NCBI GenBank assembly: GCA_965219855.1
Contig: CBDCOR010000012.1
Coordinates: 1,178,001-1,242,000, forward strand
Reading direction: 5' to 3'
From: CAUZIZ01 sp965219855
GTDB taxonomy: Bacteria > Acidobacteriota > UBA6911 > RPQK01 > JAJDTT01
Length of the DNA: 64,000 nt
The number at the start of each line of letters is the position of its first letter. Position 1 is the stretch's first letter. A model generated the notes under the pieces. That model worked only from the letters and a program-made list of their open reading frames with translations. It did no database searches and had not been told where the DNA came from. The position numbers and the translations under genes were made by a program. This document shows, in pieces, positions 40,859-50,359 of this stretch.

Positions 40859-43612
40859 ATGAATCGGCCCGCCAGATCCAACACTTTCGAACCAGGCCAA
40901 CAACCGAATTCACATCTGTCTCTTACGTCACCCTATATCCGAGATAGGACTCCAGGGAACTCCCTTGGTAGGCTCGCCCTGTTGCTTTTTCTCTTGTTGT
41001 TTTGGGCAACCACGGCAGCGGTCCCTGCCCAGCAGAGCCTCTTCTTCGAGCGGGACGTTCTGCCCATTCTCCAGCAGAGCTGCGTGGCCTGTCACAGCGG
41101 CAACACTCCCGCCGCTGGACTGGATCTGGGGTCGGCTGACTCATTGTGGAAGGGCTCCATTAAGGGGCCGGTCGTTGTCCAGAACGCATCGCAGGACAGC
41201 GTTCTCTTCCAGAAGATCACTCGTCAAAAGATGCCGCCTCCGGGCTCCGGTCCTCCGCTTTCCGTCTCGCAGATTGAGGTCATCCGTCAGTGGATCGATT
41301 CCGGGGCTCCATCCGAGGTGGAAAAGCGGCGTTCAGCCGCGCCTCCCGACTCAGATTTGAAGTCGCTGACCTCGACAGATTCGGAATTCAGTCCGGAGGA
41401 TCGCAGCTTCTGGGCGTTTCTCCCTCCCGTCAAGGCGCAGCTACCGAAGACCGGAAACGCCGCTCGGGTCCGTACCCCGCTGGATGCGTTTCTGCTGGAA
41501 AAGCTGGAAGCCGAGGGTCTGACTTTCTCGGCGTCAGCATCCAAGACCGCGCTCATTCGGAGAGCCTATTTTGACCTGCTCGGTCTGCCGCCCGGCCCGG
41601 AGGAGGTGGAGAAGTTCTTGGCAGACCGGAGGCCTGACGCCTACGAGCGGCTCATTGATCGCCTCCTCGAATCTCCTCACTATGGAGAGAGGTGGGGACG
41701 TCACTGGCTGGACGCGGTTGGCTTCACGGATGAGTACAGCATTGCGAATGACGGACCTATCTACAAGATCAGTGAGGACATCTGGCGCTACCGTGATTAT
41801 GTAGTCCGCTCCTTCAATCAGGATAAGCCCTTTGATCGGTTCTTGACGGAGCAGCTTGCGGGCGATGAGCTCTACGATTGGCGGGCCGCACCCAAGTTTA
41901 CTCCAGAGATACTGGACGGGCTGATTGCCACTGGATATCTACGAACCCGTCAGGACGACACCGACCAGCAGGAGCTGAATACTCGCAGGGAGCATTTCTT
42001 GATTCTGTCTCAGCTGGTGGACAACCTGGGGAGCGGGCTTCTGGGCCTGACCGTGGGCTGTGCCCGCTGCCATGATCACAAGTATGATCCCATTCGACAG
42101 GCAGACTACTATCGATTGATGGCGATTTTCGCCACCTCGTTCAACCCTGAAGCTTGGATCACGGTAAAGAAGCGAAACCTGCCCGACGTCTCCCAGACAC
42201 AGTTGGAAGAGATCGAGCGTCACAATGCCGAGATCGATCGGCCCTTGGAGGCATTGCTCAAGAAGCTGGACGGAATCCGCGGACCCCATCGCAAGAGCCT
42301 CTACCAGGCGAAACTGGCGGCCGCCGTCCCGAAGCTTCTGCGTGAGGATGTCAGCCTTGCTCTGGAAACTCCCGTCGAACAGCGGAACCAGATTCAGACG
42401 TATTTCGCAACCAAGCTGGAAAAGGAGCTCGAGGTCTTACCTCAGGAGGTGGATGCGCTGCTCGACGAAAAAGAGCGGGCCGAGAGTGCCAAACTTCAAG
42501 AGCGAATCGCTACCCTCAAGAGCTGGCGTCGATCTCACGGCAGGATCGAGGCAGCCTGGGACGCGGGGAAGATCCCGGAGATTCGGCTGCTTCATCGGGG
42601 CGAGCTCACCACTCCGGGAGCGGTGGTCCAAGCCGCAGTTCCTGCGGTCCTGTCTTATCCCGGAGAGGCCCGATTGCAGCGGCCGCACGATACCAAAGGC
42701 GACTCCAGCGGACGGAGGCTGGCGCTGGCTCGCTGGTTGATCCGCCCGGATCACCCCCTCACCGCTCGAGTCATGGTCAATCGCATCTGGATGCATCACT
42801 TTGGAAAGGGCATCGTCGAAACGGCAGGGAACTTTGGACGTCAGGGGACGCCTCCGACGCATCCCGAGTTGCTGGACTGGCTAGCCGTAGACTTCATTGA
42901 GCACGATTGGAAGATCAAGCGTTTGCACAAGATGATTATGGGCTCCAGCGCTTACCGCCAGTCTTCCCGACGTGCCTCCCACGAGACCAGTTCGGCGGGA
43001 GAGGAGAAGGATCCCGGCAACCGCCTGCTCTGGAGAATGCATCTGCGGCGGTTGGAGGCCGAGGTCATCCGAGACTCGATGCTGGTGGTCAGCGGCAACC
43101 TCGACTCGGCGGTGGGTGGCAAATCGGTGATGGTGGACCTGGCTTCTGATGGACTGGTCACTGCTCAAGAACCCTCTAGGCCATCCGCCGGACAGCGGCG
43201 CAGCCTCTATTTGCTGGCAAGGCGAAATTACATGTCGAGCTTTCTCGAGACCTTCGATTTCCCCATCATTCAGTTGAATTGTAGCGGGCGCACCCAATCT
43301 GCCACACCGCTGCAGTCCCTGACTCAGCTCAACAGCGAGTTCTCCATGCAGCAGTCAGAGCGCTTGGCGGAGCGAATCGACCGCCTGACGGACCGCGAAG
43401 CGCCCCTCCAGAAGAAAGTGAAGGTCGCGTTTAGCCTGGCATTTTCGCGTCAACCCAGCCCTGACGAGTTGAAGCAGGCTGAGGAATATTTGGGGCGACA
43501 GCGACAGCGGTATCTGGATCTCGGGACTCCCGCGGAGGAGGCGTCGAGGCGCGCACTGGCGGGACTCTGCCAGATGTTGATGGCGGCAAGCGAGTTTCTC
43601 TATGTCGGGTAG
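40859..43612 (+). CDS. Planctomycete-type cytochrome with DUF1549/DUF1553 (PSCyt/PSD1)
   Basis: The 917-residue exported protein has a long N terminus with a membrane/signal segment (about 38-57). A cytochrome c-like domain with CVACH (75-79) follows, then the DUF1549 region (about 200-440) with a second CARCH motif near 401, and the C-terminal DUF1553 (PSD1) region from about 620. The family is frequent in Planctomycetes, Verrucomicrobia and some Acidobacteria, commonly beside a DUF1501 gene, as here. The role is unknown but likely extracytoplasmic redox or polymer metabolism. A ribosome-binding AAAGGA precedes the ATG. Confidence 0.9.
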   Translation: MNRPARSNTFEPGQQPNSHLSLTSPYIRDRTPGNSLGRLALLLFLLLFWATTAAVPAQQSLFFERDVLPILQQSCVACHSGNTPAAGLDLGSADSLWKGSIKGPVVVQNASQDSVLFQKITRQKMPPPGSGPPLSVSQIEVIRQWIDSGAPSEVEKRRSAAPPDSDLKSLTSTDSEFSPEDRSFWAFLPPVKAQLPKTGNAARVRTPLDAFLLEKLEAEGLTFSASASKTALIRRAYFDLLGLPPGPEEVEKFLADRRPDAYERLIDRLLESPHYGERWGRHWLDAVGFTDEYSIANDGPIYKISEDIWRYRDYVVRSFNQDKPFDRFLTEQLAGDELYDWRAAPKFTPEILDGLIATGYLRTRQDDTDQQELNTRREHFLILSQLVDNLGSGLLGLTVGCARCHDHKYDPIRQADYYRLMAIFATSFNPEAWITVKKRNLPDVSQTQLEEIERHNAEIDRPLEALLKKLDGIRGPHRKSLYQAKLAAAVPKLLREDVSLALETPVEQRNQIQTYFATKLEKELEVLPQEVDALLDEKERAESAKLQERIATLKSWRRSHGRIEAAWDAGKIPEIRLLHRGELTTPGAVVQAAVPAVLSYPGEARLQRPHDTKGDSSGRRLALARWLIRPDHPLTARVMVNRIWMHHFGKGIVETAGNFGRQGTPPTHPELLDWLAVDFIEHDWKIKRLHKMIMGSSAYRQSSRRASHETSSAGEEKDPGNRLLWRMHLRRLEAEVIRDSMLVVSGNLDSAVGGKSVMVDLASDGLVTAQEPSRPSAGQRRSLYLLARRNYMSSFLETFDFPIIQLNCSGRTQSATPLQSLTQLNSEFSMQQSERLAERIDRLTDREAPLQKKVKVAFSLAFSRQPSPDELKQAEEYLGRQRQRYLDLGTPAEEASRRALAGLCQMLMAASEFLYVG

Positions 43613-43636
43613 AGTTTGTCTGAAAGGACGTGAACC

Positions 43637-45109
43637 ATGAAACCGGGGTACGACGCGGCCTGGAAGCCTGAGCATCGCAGGATTTCCCGCCGCCAGCTGT
43701 TGGAACTCTCTGGCCTGGGCTTCGGCAGTCTGGCGTTGACCTATCTACTCAACCAGTCTTCCTTGCTGGCTTCTTCGGGGGGCACCAACACTCTCTACAA
43801 CGACCTCAAGCCGCGCCGCCCGCATTTCGAGGGTCCTGCCAAGGCAGTCATCCAGTTGATGCAGAATGGCGGACCGAGTCAGATGGATCTGTTTGATCGC
43901 AAGCCCGAGCTCAACAAGAGGAGCGGTCAGAACTACTCAGGGGATATCGAGGTCTTCCAGCCGGGCAACTCGAATGTGCTCTTGGGCTCACCCTTTGAGT
44001 TCAAACACCATGGCCAGAGCGGAATGGAATTCTCGGAGCTGATTCCGAATCTGGGCGGTGTGGCTGACGAGATGGCTCTGGTGCGCTCGATGTACACCAA
44101 CCACAACAACCATACCGAAGCCCTCATCATGATGCAGACGGGCAAGATCTTCCCGGGACGACCGGGCCTGGGCTCCTGGATCAGCTACGCTCTGGGGACC
44201 GAGAATCAGAACTTACCGGCCTACGTGGTGCTGCGCGATCCCGCCGGATACAACACCACTGGCAAGCTGGTCTGGTCCAGCGGCTTCTTGCCGGCGCTCT
44301 ATCAGGGCGTGGAGTTCAGTTCCACTGGCTCACCCGTGCATCACTTGAACTCCGCCCTACCCATTCCTCCCGGGGCACAACGTGACAGCCTGGACTTCCT
44401 GTCCCAGATGAACCGATCTCATCAGCGGCTGTATCCTCGTGAATCAGAGCTGGAATCCCGGATCCAAAACTTCGAGTTGGCTGCTCGCATGCAGCTAGCT
44501 GCCGCGGAGATCCTGGATGTGGACGGCGAGTCCGAGGCCACCAAGAAGCTCTATGGCCTCGACAACCCAGTGACCGCCAGCTATGGCATGCGCTGCCTGC
44601 TGGCACGGCGGCTGGTGGAATCGGGGGTTCGATTCGTTCAGATTTTTCCCCGACCCGTTCAGCCCTGGGACCAGCACTCGAATCTGAAAAATAGTCTGGA
44701 AAGTATCTGCGCCAACACTGACCAGCCTTCGGCCGCCTTGATTCGCGATCTCAGAGAGCGGGGACTGTTGGAGAGCACCGTTGTGGTCTGGACCGGCGAG
44801 TTTGGGCGCCTACCCATTACCCAGAACTCCAATGGCCGCGATCACAATCGCAACGCCTTCAGCTTGCTTCTAGCCGGAGGCGGTTTCAAGAAGGGCCTGA
44901 TCTACGGAGAAACGGACGAGCTGGGCTACAAGTCGGTGGTGGATCGAGTCAGCGTGCCGGATCTACACGCGACCATCCTGTCGCTCCTCGGCCTGGACCA
45001 CGAACAAGTCACCTATCCTCATAACGGGAATACGGAGACCGCAACCGATTCCAAGGTCAACGATGCCCGCGTGGTCACAGATCTGTTGCAGGCACCTCTT
45101 CCCGCCTGA
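43637..45109 (+). CDS. DUF1501 domain protein with a Tat-type leader
   Basis: The 490-residue protein has an N-terminal twin-arginine segment (RRISRRQLLELSGLGFGS) typical of folded exported proteins. The body is the DUF1501 domain, related to the sulfatase/alkaline phosphatase fold, with MQNGGPSQMDLFDRKP near the start, YTNHNNHTEALIMMQTG in the middle, and WTGEFGRLPITQNSNGRDHN near the end. It starts 24 bases after the PSD1 gene, so the two form an operon and their products are expected to act together outside the cytoplasm. Confidence 0.9.
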   Translation: MKPGYDAAWKPEHRRISRRQLLELSGLGFGSLALTYLLNQSSLLASSGGTNTLYNDLKPRRPHFEGPAKAVIQLMQNGGPSQMDLFDRKPELNKRSGQNYSGDIEVFQPGNSNVLLGSPFEFKHHGQSGMEFSELIPNLGGVADEMALVRSMYTNHNNHTEALIMMQTGKIFPGRPGLGSWISYALGTENQNLPAYVVLRDPAGYNTTGKLVWSSGFLPALYQGVEFSSTGSPVHHLNSALPIPPGAQRDSLDFLSQMNRSHQRLYPRESELESRIQNFELAARMQLAAAEILDVDGESEATKKLYGLDNPVTASYGMRCLLARRLVESGVRFVQIFPRPVQPWDQHSNLKNSLESICANTDQPSAALIRDLRERGLLESTVVVWTGEFGRLPITQNSNGRDHNRNAFSLLLAGGGFKKGLIYGETDELGYKSVVDRVSVPDLHATILSLLGLDHEQVTYPHNGNTETATDSKVNDARVVTDLLQAPLPA

Positions 45110-45189
45110 GAGACAATCGGATCCTGCTGGCAGCTCGCAGCAAGAAGGGCGATTATCGTATGCGACAAGACGCGGAGAAGCCACCAGGG

Positions 45190-45507
45190 TCAGAAGAGAC
45201 CGGCATCTCGGAAAGCGATAAAGAGATAGAGCGGTGCTGCGATGATTCCGGCGTACTCCAGCCGTAGGAAACCCAACGTGTGGCCCTCAATTCCGACTCT
45301 CAGCGGATCAGCTCCTGGCGCTGCCCCGTTCCGAGTAGGCACCTCGAAAAATCGTCGAGAGAGGTCTCGATTCAACCAACGGCCGATAGTCCAGCACAGG
45401 ATTGAACAAGCGATAAGTATCGCAAGTTTTGGCCAAACATGATGTTCAAAAGTGCCTTCACCCAGGAGCCAATCGAAAAACCACTGACCGCCGAGTAGAA
45501 AGCCCAC
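45190..45507 (-). CDS. Small membrane protein of unknown function
   Basis: The 105-residue frame has two clear membrane segments (about 27-43 and 83-100) joined by a basic, Pro/Gly-rich loop (RNGAAPGADPLRV), and a C-terminal HTLGFLRLEYAGIIAAPLY pattern like small bacterial hypothetical proteins. I do not recognise a named family. It is convergent with the DUF1501 gene. Coding is supported by the hydrophobicity pattern only. Confidence 0.55.
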   Translation of the reverse strand: MGFLLGGQWFFDWLLGEGTFEHHVWPKLAILIACSILCWTIGRWLNRDLSRRFFEVPTRNGAAPGADPLRVGIEGHTLGFLRLEYAGIIAAPLYLFIAFRDAGLF

Positions 45508-45670
45508 GATGAAGATGAAACCGATCCAACCCTATCTCGTCCATATCACCACAATCGGTTTGCCCTCAGGGGTTCCTCCAGAGGAGAACATTACCACGAG
45601 TTTGAGATCTGTGCCGACCCGAGAAGTGGGTGGCGTCAACACGGCACCATCCGCTTGCTTCTACTCCTAC

Positions 45671-47015
45671 ATGATGACGCCCGAGGTCGGTCATCTGAGG
45701 CTCACGGATTTCACCCGATCAACTTCACGCTGCTGGAGCTGGCTCGTAGCGGTCGCTCTCCTTCTGACGGTCGGTTGCAGTGACGATTCGGCGCAGGAAC
45801 CTCCCCCCCCCCGACGACCCCGTGTCCCGGCTACTTGAGGAGGCCATCGTCATCGACACGGCCGTGACTACCCGTTTTTTCCGCTTCGAGGGCGAGGGGG
45901 AAAAGCCCTTCGCCCCAGAGACCCTATTCGAATCGGGCTTCAACGCCGTAGTTCTGGGAGCTGGTACCTTGTCCGAAGAAGTGGACATCGATGATGTGAC
46001 GAAACCCCTTTTCGAGGGTCCTCAACCAGGGAAGCCTACCTTTCGGTCGGTTTTCGAGGGACCTGCCGTGATCCAGCGAATCCTACAAGAGCTGGATGCT
46101 TTACACCAGGCAATCGACGGCCATGAAGGGGCAGAGATCGCTCTCACCGGGAGCGATATCGAACGGATCAACCGCGAGGGAAAGCTGGCCGTAGTGGCCG
46201 GACTGGACGCCGGAATCCAGATCGACGAGGATCTCGCAGTCCTGCGAATGTACTCTCACCTGGGAGTTCGCAAGTTGTCCCTGGTCCACGAGACACCCGC
46301 CTCCTGGGCCGATTCCTGCACCGGAATTCTCGACGATGGCGATCTGGGACTCTCCGACTTGGGGCGGGAGGTGGTGCGGGAATGCAACCGCCTGGGCATC
46401 ATGCTGGACATCTCCCACACCTCCGACGAAACGGCCCGGGAGACGATTGAGGCTTCTAGTAAGCCCGTCCTTGCCTCCCATTCCGGAGCCCGTGCCCTCT
46501 CCGACGTCAGTCGCAACATTCCCAATCCGATCCTGAAGGCTCTGGCCGAGCGGGGAGGTGTGATCGGAGTGGGAGCCTTTCTGGATCGAAGCGTGACTGA
46601 GAAGTTCGCCGCCACTGGCTACTATCAACGGCGTCTCCTCATGGTCCGTCATCTGGTGTCCAGATACCCGGACCCGTTCGAGCTGGCATTCACTCTGCGT
46701 AGCCAGCAGCGAATGGAGGAGGTCCGAACAGAGTTGGGGCTGCCACCCGACGAGATCCCAAGACCAGAACTTCCCTTCCCCTCCGGATCAGGTGCGACCA
46801 TCGACTCCACGCTGGATCACATCGACTACCTGACAAAACTCATCGGTGTCGATCATGTGGCGATCGGGGTCGACGCTGACATGCGGGACCCAGGCTATGT
46901 CGAGTTGTTTCGGGGCTTGACGCAAGGACTCATGGAGAGGGAATACAGCAACGAAGACATCATCAAGATGCTGGGGAGAAACTTCCTGCGACTCTTCCGG
47001 GAAAACTCTCCCTGA
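45671..47015 (+). pseudogene. Membrane dipeptidase (M19)-like lipoprotein, split by a C10 tract
   Basis: A lipoprotein signal (WSWLVAVALLLTVGC, Cys codon 45776) is encoded in one frame from an ATG at 45671 or 45674; the dipeptidase-like body is in another (open from 45780). The switch falls in ten consecutive C at 45803-45812; nine C would join AQEPPP to DDPVSRLLEEAIVIDT. The body has M19 landmarks LDISHTSDETARETI, PVLASHSGARAL, RNIPN and DHVAIGVDADM. The usual N-terminal H-x-D metal motif is replaced by IDTAVTTR, so catalysis is doubtful. This could be phase variation, true decay or a sequencing error. Confidence 0.78.
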
Positions 47016-47032
47016 GTGCTTGAAGGAGAGAA

Positions 47033-47082
47033 CACGGCGGCCTGGGGGCCACCGCTACGTCCCTCGACTGAAGTTTCTTTCA
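47033..47082 (+). repeat. GGACGTAGC hairpin repeat, copy 3 (right half, intron-free)
   Basis: The sequence ACACGGCGGCCTGGGGGCCA continues through CCGCTA|CGTCCCTCGACTGAAG without interruption. It matches the two exons of the intron at 24739-26765 base for base from CCACCGCTA to TTTCTTTCAG. Only the right half of the hairpin is present. Confidence 0.85.
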
Positions 47083-47111
47083 GGTACGATCCGGCGCAGC
47101 CGGTGGCGCTG

Positions 47112-47307
47112 CTAACCCGGATTTCTCATCGCTTGTCGTAGCGAGGCGCCGCAAGGGCCGTCCTGGCAAGGCTTGCGACCGAGACCACTCGTGGCGAGCC
47201 GCCGCAGTCGTACTTGTACAGTACGTCGAGGAGGCCGACCGAGCATAACACAGCCAGGGCGGATGATTGCGGCGTCGCAGTAGACCAGCGATGAGAAATG
47301 CGGGCTA
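47112..47307 (+). repeat. TTTCTCATC palindromic repeat, longest copy
   Basis: The left end CTAACCCGGATTTCTCATCG and the right end CGATGAGAAATGCGGGCTAA form a 20-base inverted repeat with two mismatches. Interior blocks shared with 23264-23399 include GTAGCGAGGCG and GGCAAGGCTTGCGACCGAG, and this copy has about 60 extra bases centred on the self-complementary ACTTGTACAGT. An open frame on the reverse strand (47112-47420) is an artefact of the repeat. Confidence 0.8.
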
Positions 47308-47399
47308 AGCTGAGACTCGAACAAATCGTCTAAACCTAAGTTACCTCGTAGAAAAGTGATGTAACCTATTGTTAAGATTGGGGTAATGCTACAAATCAG

Positions 47400-49205
47400 C
47401 TGCGTCGGTACTGGGTACATTATAGACGAACGCCGAGGAGATCCAGGGCTCGCTGCTGAAGCGATGTGGGACGGGTGATTTTGTCGAAGGCTGCTGAGCC
47501 GGGCAACTGCGGCTGAATCCGGTTTTTGGAGATCGTGGCCAAATCGCTGAGCAAGGTCTGAAAGCTGTGCACGGGCCCACCCTCAACGGTGCGCTTGCGG
47601 TGAGCCTTGCGGAGGGCCTGAGGAGAGCGCTGAGAGGGTGCCACCACCGAATCGCGAAGCTGCCTCCCCGCCTCGGGATCCTCGTCGTCGAACAGGATCG
47701 GAGCTAACTTCTGTCGCATGTGCCACTCGACGTAGTAGGCAAGCATGCACAGAAAGACGTGAGCGCGGACCCGATCCTCCAGATGGTGGTAAATGGGTCG
47801 GACCTTCAGATCGACACTCTTACAGCTGCGGAAGGCCCGTTCGGCGACGGACAACCCCTTGTAGGCAGCCACCGTTTGTTCGGCATCCATTTGCTCGCGG
47901 GCCAGGTTGGTGCGAATCACATAGATCCCGTCCAGTGCCGCCTCCTGCTCGATGCGCTCCTGCCGGCGCTGGTAGGAGAAGGACTCCTCGCCGATCTCCA
48001 GGACAAAATGCTTGCCCACTTTGTAGCGGTTGAGGACTTTGCCCACCCGCAGGGCAATCCGATCCTTGCCCTTGAAGCGACGCTTCGGACGTTGCGTTGC
48101 CTGGACAATCTTCTCCAACTCCAGCTCGGTCGCCTGGAGCAGTTGCTGGCGATTGCGGGCCCGTTCCTCCGCTAAGAGGGGATTACGGCAGACAATGAGC
48201 CGTTCCCCGGGGTAGTCCGGGCTCTGGATCTCGGCCAGGTCGCGTTGATCAAACAGGGACAGCTGCAGCGGACCGGATTGAAACAGTTTGCGGATCTGAG
48301 GGCCTCGCAGGGCCGTGATCCAGCCCATGCCGGGCAGCGGCTTGAGCTCCTCCCGAATGCGGGCTTCCGTCAGCATTCCTCGATCGGCGACCACCACCAC
48401 CGAGCGCAACCCGAAGCGTTGGCGCAGTTTTTGGATTTGGCTGGTCACTGTTGTGGGGTCCGCTCGGTTGCCTTCGAAGACCTCGACCGCGACGGGGCAG
48501 CCTTTCGCACAGCAGGCCGAAGACGATCTGCAGCGTACCCCCTTTGCCGTCTCGGGAATACCCCCGCTGGGCCAACGGGCAACTCCTCCCTTCGAAGTAG
48601 GTCGAGGTGACGTCGTAGATCACGAGGCAACCGTCCTGCAGGCGCTGAGCCGCCAGCTGGTTTTCAATCTTTGGTTGTCGAACGAGCAGCCAGTCCAAGG
48701 CGCCGTACAGATCATCGGCCGTCGCGGCCTCCACCTGTAAGAGCTCGCCCAAGCTGCTGGACAGGGTCTGGGGATCCCATCCGCGTGCGGTGGCCAGCTT
48801 GGAGCGGGGCTCCAGGATGCGCGCCACGATCAGGGCCACTACCAGGCGGCGCTGCAGGCTGTTGCGAGTGGCCAGTAAGCGCTCCAAACCGAGGCGGCGC
48901 AGGGTACCCAAGACGGCCGCCACATGACCATGGGGGCGAGTGCGCTGGACCTGGAAGGCTTGGCTCAAGTCGGAGATGACGGAGCCTCCCTTCAAGAGGC
49001 TGCGCAGGCCTTCGACGATCTCCGCGGGCCACTTGCTGAGGTTAGCCAGAGTGCGCTTGCGCACCTTGCCGGCTTGCCGGTAGGACTCGCGCAGGAGAAT
49101 GGCCGGGGGCGAGTTGCGGTTGGGAACGGATTCGATGTACATGGGCACTATAATATCACATACTACCGACAATAAAGGACACTAAAGCAACTATTACATG
49201 GGTAC
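47400..49205 (-). mobile_element. IS1634-type insertion sequence, degenerate
   Basis: One transposase gene, broken by a frameshift, fills the element. The sequences CATTATAGAC near 47417 and CTATTACATG near 49191 could be weak terminal repeats, but the ends are uncertain. No target duplication was identified, and the coordinates are approximate. Confidence 0.6.
47420..49142 (-). pseudogene. IS1634-family transposase with a frameshift
   Basis: Starting at the ATG at 49142 (MYIESVPNRNSPPAILLRES), the first frame runs through YDVTSTYFEGRSCPLAQRGY and GTLQIVFGLLC. The second frame continues with AKGCPVAVEVFEGNRADPTT, VVVVADRGMLTEARI and the C-terminal core. The switch is near 48505-48515; insertion of two bases (GC in GCGC) would restore LLC-AKGCPVAVEVFEG. 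No slippery A-run typical of programmed frameshifting is present, so inactivation is likely. Confidence 0.85.
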
Positions 49206-49295
49206 AGATTGTCGAACACAAAAAGACCCTTACCTGATGATCCACAATGGCTTACAGGTTGTTTTTCAGCTAGTTTTCAGGGTAACTTCGGTCTA

Positions 49296-49389
49296 AACGT
49301 CGCACGTTGCTGAGGAAGACGTTTATGGACTGAAGAGCAAAAGGGTGCCACGCACGGGTGAACTCCAATATTGCGAAGCCCCGTCCGGC
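49296..49389 (+). repeat. Interspersed repeat, copy 2
   Basis: This matches the repeat at 26868-26943 with an extra segment of about 27 bases (CTGAAGAGCAAAAGGGTGCC...) after TTTATGGA. Shared blocks include ACGTCGCACGTTG, GTGAACTCCAATATTGCG and CCCCGTCCGG. It is immediately followed by receptor remnant sequence. Confidence 0.65.
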
Positions 49390-49756
49390 AGAACCGCTAG
49401 CGGCCTATGTGGGCAACCAGGGTCGTCACATTCGTGAGGTCAGCCCCTTCAACGTGGCACTGCCAGAGGGCTACATCCGACCTCTGGTCGGCGGCGACTC
49501 GGTGCAGGTGACGGATGATCCCATCACGGCTGGACTGCGGGCCTGGATTCCTGGAGACACGGGGACTCGGGAGTGGACCGGACAGCGCGCCCGTCGGAGC
49601 TACCCGCAGGTGTTTCCGTTCCCGATGCTGTTCAACGCCTTCAACCACGCCATCTTCAACGCCCCCAACGGCAACATGGCCCTCTCGAGTGCAGGACGTG
49701 TGACCTCGGCGGCGACGGCGCGACAGATCCAGTTCGGCTTCCGGTTTTCATTCTAG
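49390..49756 (+). pseudogene. C-terminal remnant of a TonB-dependent receptor
   Basis: The frame (open from GTG 49358, whose first codons belong to a repeat) ends with MLFNAFNHAIFNAPNGNM, then ALSSAGRVTSAATARQIQFG and a terminal FRFSF. This pattern, N-H-x-F near the end and a closing RQIQFG(x)RFSF, is typical of the large carboxypeptidase-regulatory TonB receptors abundant in Acidobacteria. Only about 120 of the usual 1,000 or more residues remain; plug and most barrel strands are missing. Confidence 0.7.
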
Positions 49757-50056
49757 CGGCGGACCTGAACCACGCCCAGTGTGCCAGAGTGACAGCACAT
49801 CTACGGTGTTGTCTCCACTATGGTGCTGGTAGTAGAGGTAATACCGAATCCTCACCAAGAGCATCCGTCTTACACCGGTGAGGCGCGAATGGGGTACCGG
49901 CTCTCCAACCGCAGCCAACGACGCAATGAGCTCTATCCCCCGCTCAAGATCATCGGCGAAAGCATCGGGAGCCTTCTCTCTGTGTTGGCACCACCACTTG
50001 GCAGCCTGGCGAATCTGGTTGGCGGCGCGCGGCGAGATTCGAACCCGGAGGCTCAA
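49748..50056 (-). CDS. ParE/RelE-family toxin
   Basis: The 102-residue protein has the RelE/ParE fold pattern: LRVRISPRAANQIRQAAKWW at the N terminus, a helical region, then RRMLLVRIRYYLYYQH and VDVLSLWHTGRG. The C-terminal strand and Arg-rich core suit a gyrase- or ribosome-targeting toxin. Its ATG overlaps the antitoxin stop (4 bases), the standard antitoxin-first operon. The stop lies inside the end of the receptor remnant on the other strand. Confidence 0.85.
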   Translation of the reverse strand: MSLRVRISPRAANQIRQAAKWWCQHREKAPDAFADDLERGIELIASLAAVGEPVPHSRLTGVRRMLLVRIRYYLYYQHHSGDNTVDVLSLWHTGRGSGPPLE

Positions 50057-50280
50057 CTTCCAGTGCTCTTCCTCAGCTCGGCTAACAGGTCTTGACCGTC
50101 TAGATACCTGCCATTTCGGATATCCTCCACGGCGGCGGCCAGCTCGGCTTCCTGCTCCTCCGTGAGCTGGATGGGTTCCGCGGGCTCCGAGGCCACGATC
50201 GCGACACGATCTCCTTCAGCCAAGACACCCTCTGGCACGTCGATCCTACCTCCGACGACGGTCCCTGAGATGACTTTCAT
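50053..50280 (-). CDS. Antitoxin partner of the ParE/RelE toxin
   Basis: I start at the ATG at 50280, giving 75 residues (MKVISGTVVGGRIDVPEGVL); a longer frame to 50508 overlaps other remnants and lacks similarity. The N-terminal part resembles a short AbrB/SpoVT-like strand pattern, and the acidic C terminus (TEEQEAELAAAVEDIRNG) is typical of toxin-wrapping antitoxin tails. Function is inferred from size and coupling to the toxin. Confidence 0.75.
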   Translation of the reverse strand: MKVISGTVVGGRIDVPEGVLAEGDRVAIVASEPAEPIQLTEEQEAELAAAVEDIRNGRYLDGQDLLAELRKSTGS

Positions 50281-50313
50281 GTCACAATCATACCAGTGGA
50301 AGACTGAAGAGAG

Positions 50314-50352
50314 ACGCGGCAAATCCAGTTCGGCTTCCGGTTTTCTTTCTGA
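50314..50352 (+). pseudogene. Second, very short TonB-receptor C-terminal remnant
   Basis: The 39 bases encode TRQIQFGFRFSF plus stop, matching the last 11 residues of the remnant ending at 49756 (RQIQFGFRFSF) almost base for base. No receptor sequence precedes it. It marks the former 3' end of another receptor gene or a duplication scar. Confidence 0.6.
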
Positions 50353-50359
50353 GGTGAAT

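Noticed and set aside
47112..47420. 102-codon reverse-strand frame
   Set aside because: It lies within the TTTCTCATC palindromic repeat; its reading frame follows from the repeat's composition.
48500..48520. Programmed ribosomal frameshift in the IS1634 transposase
   Set aside because: There is no slippery heptamer or A-run at the junction; a two-base loss explains the break better.
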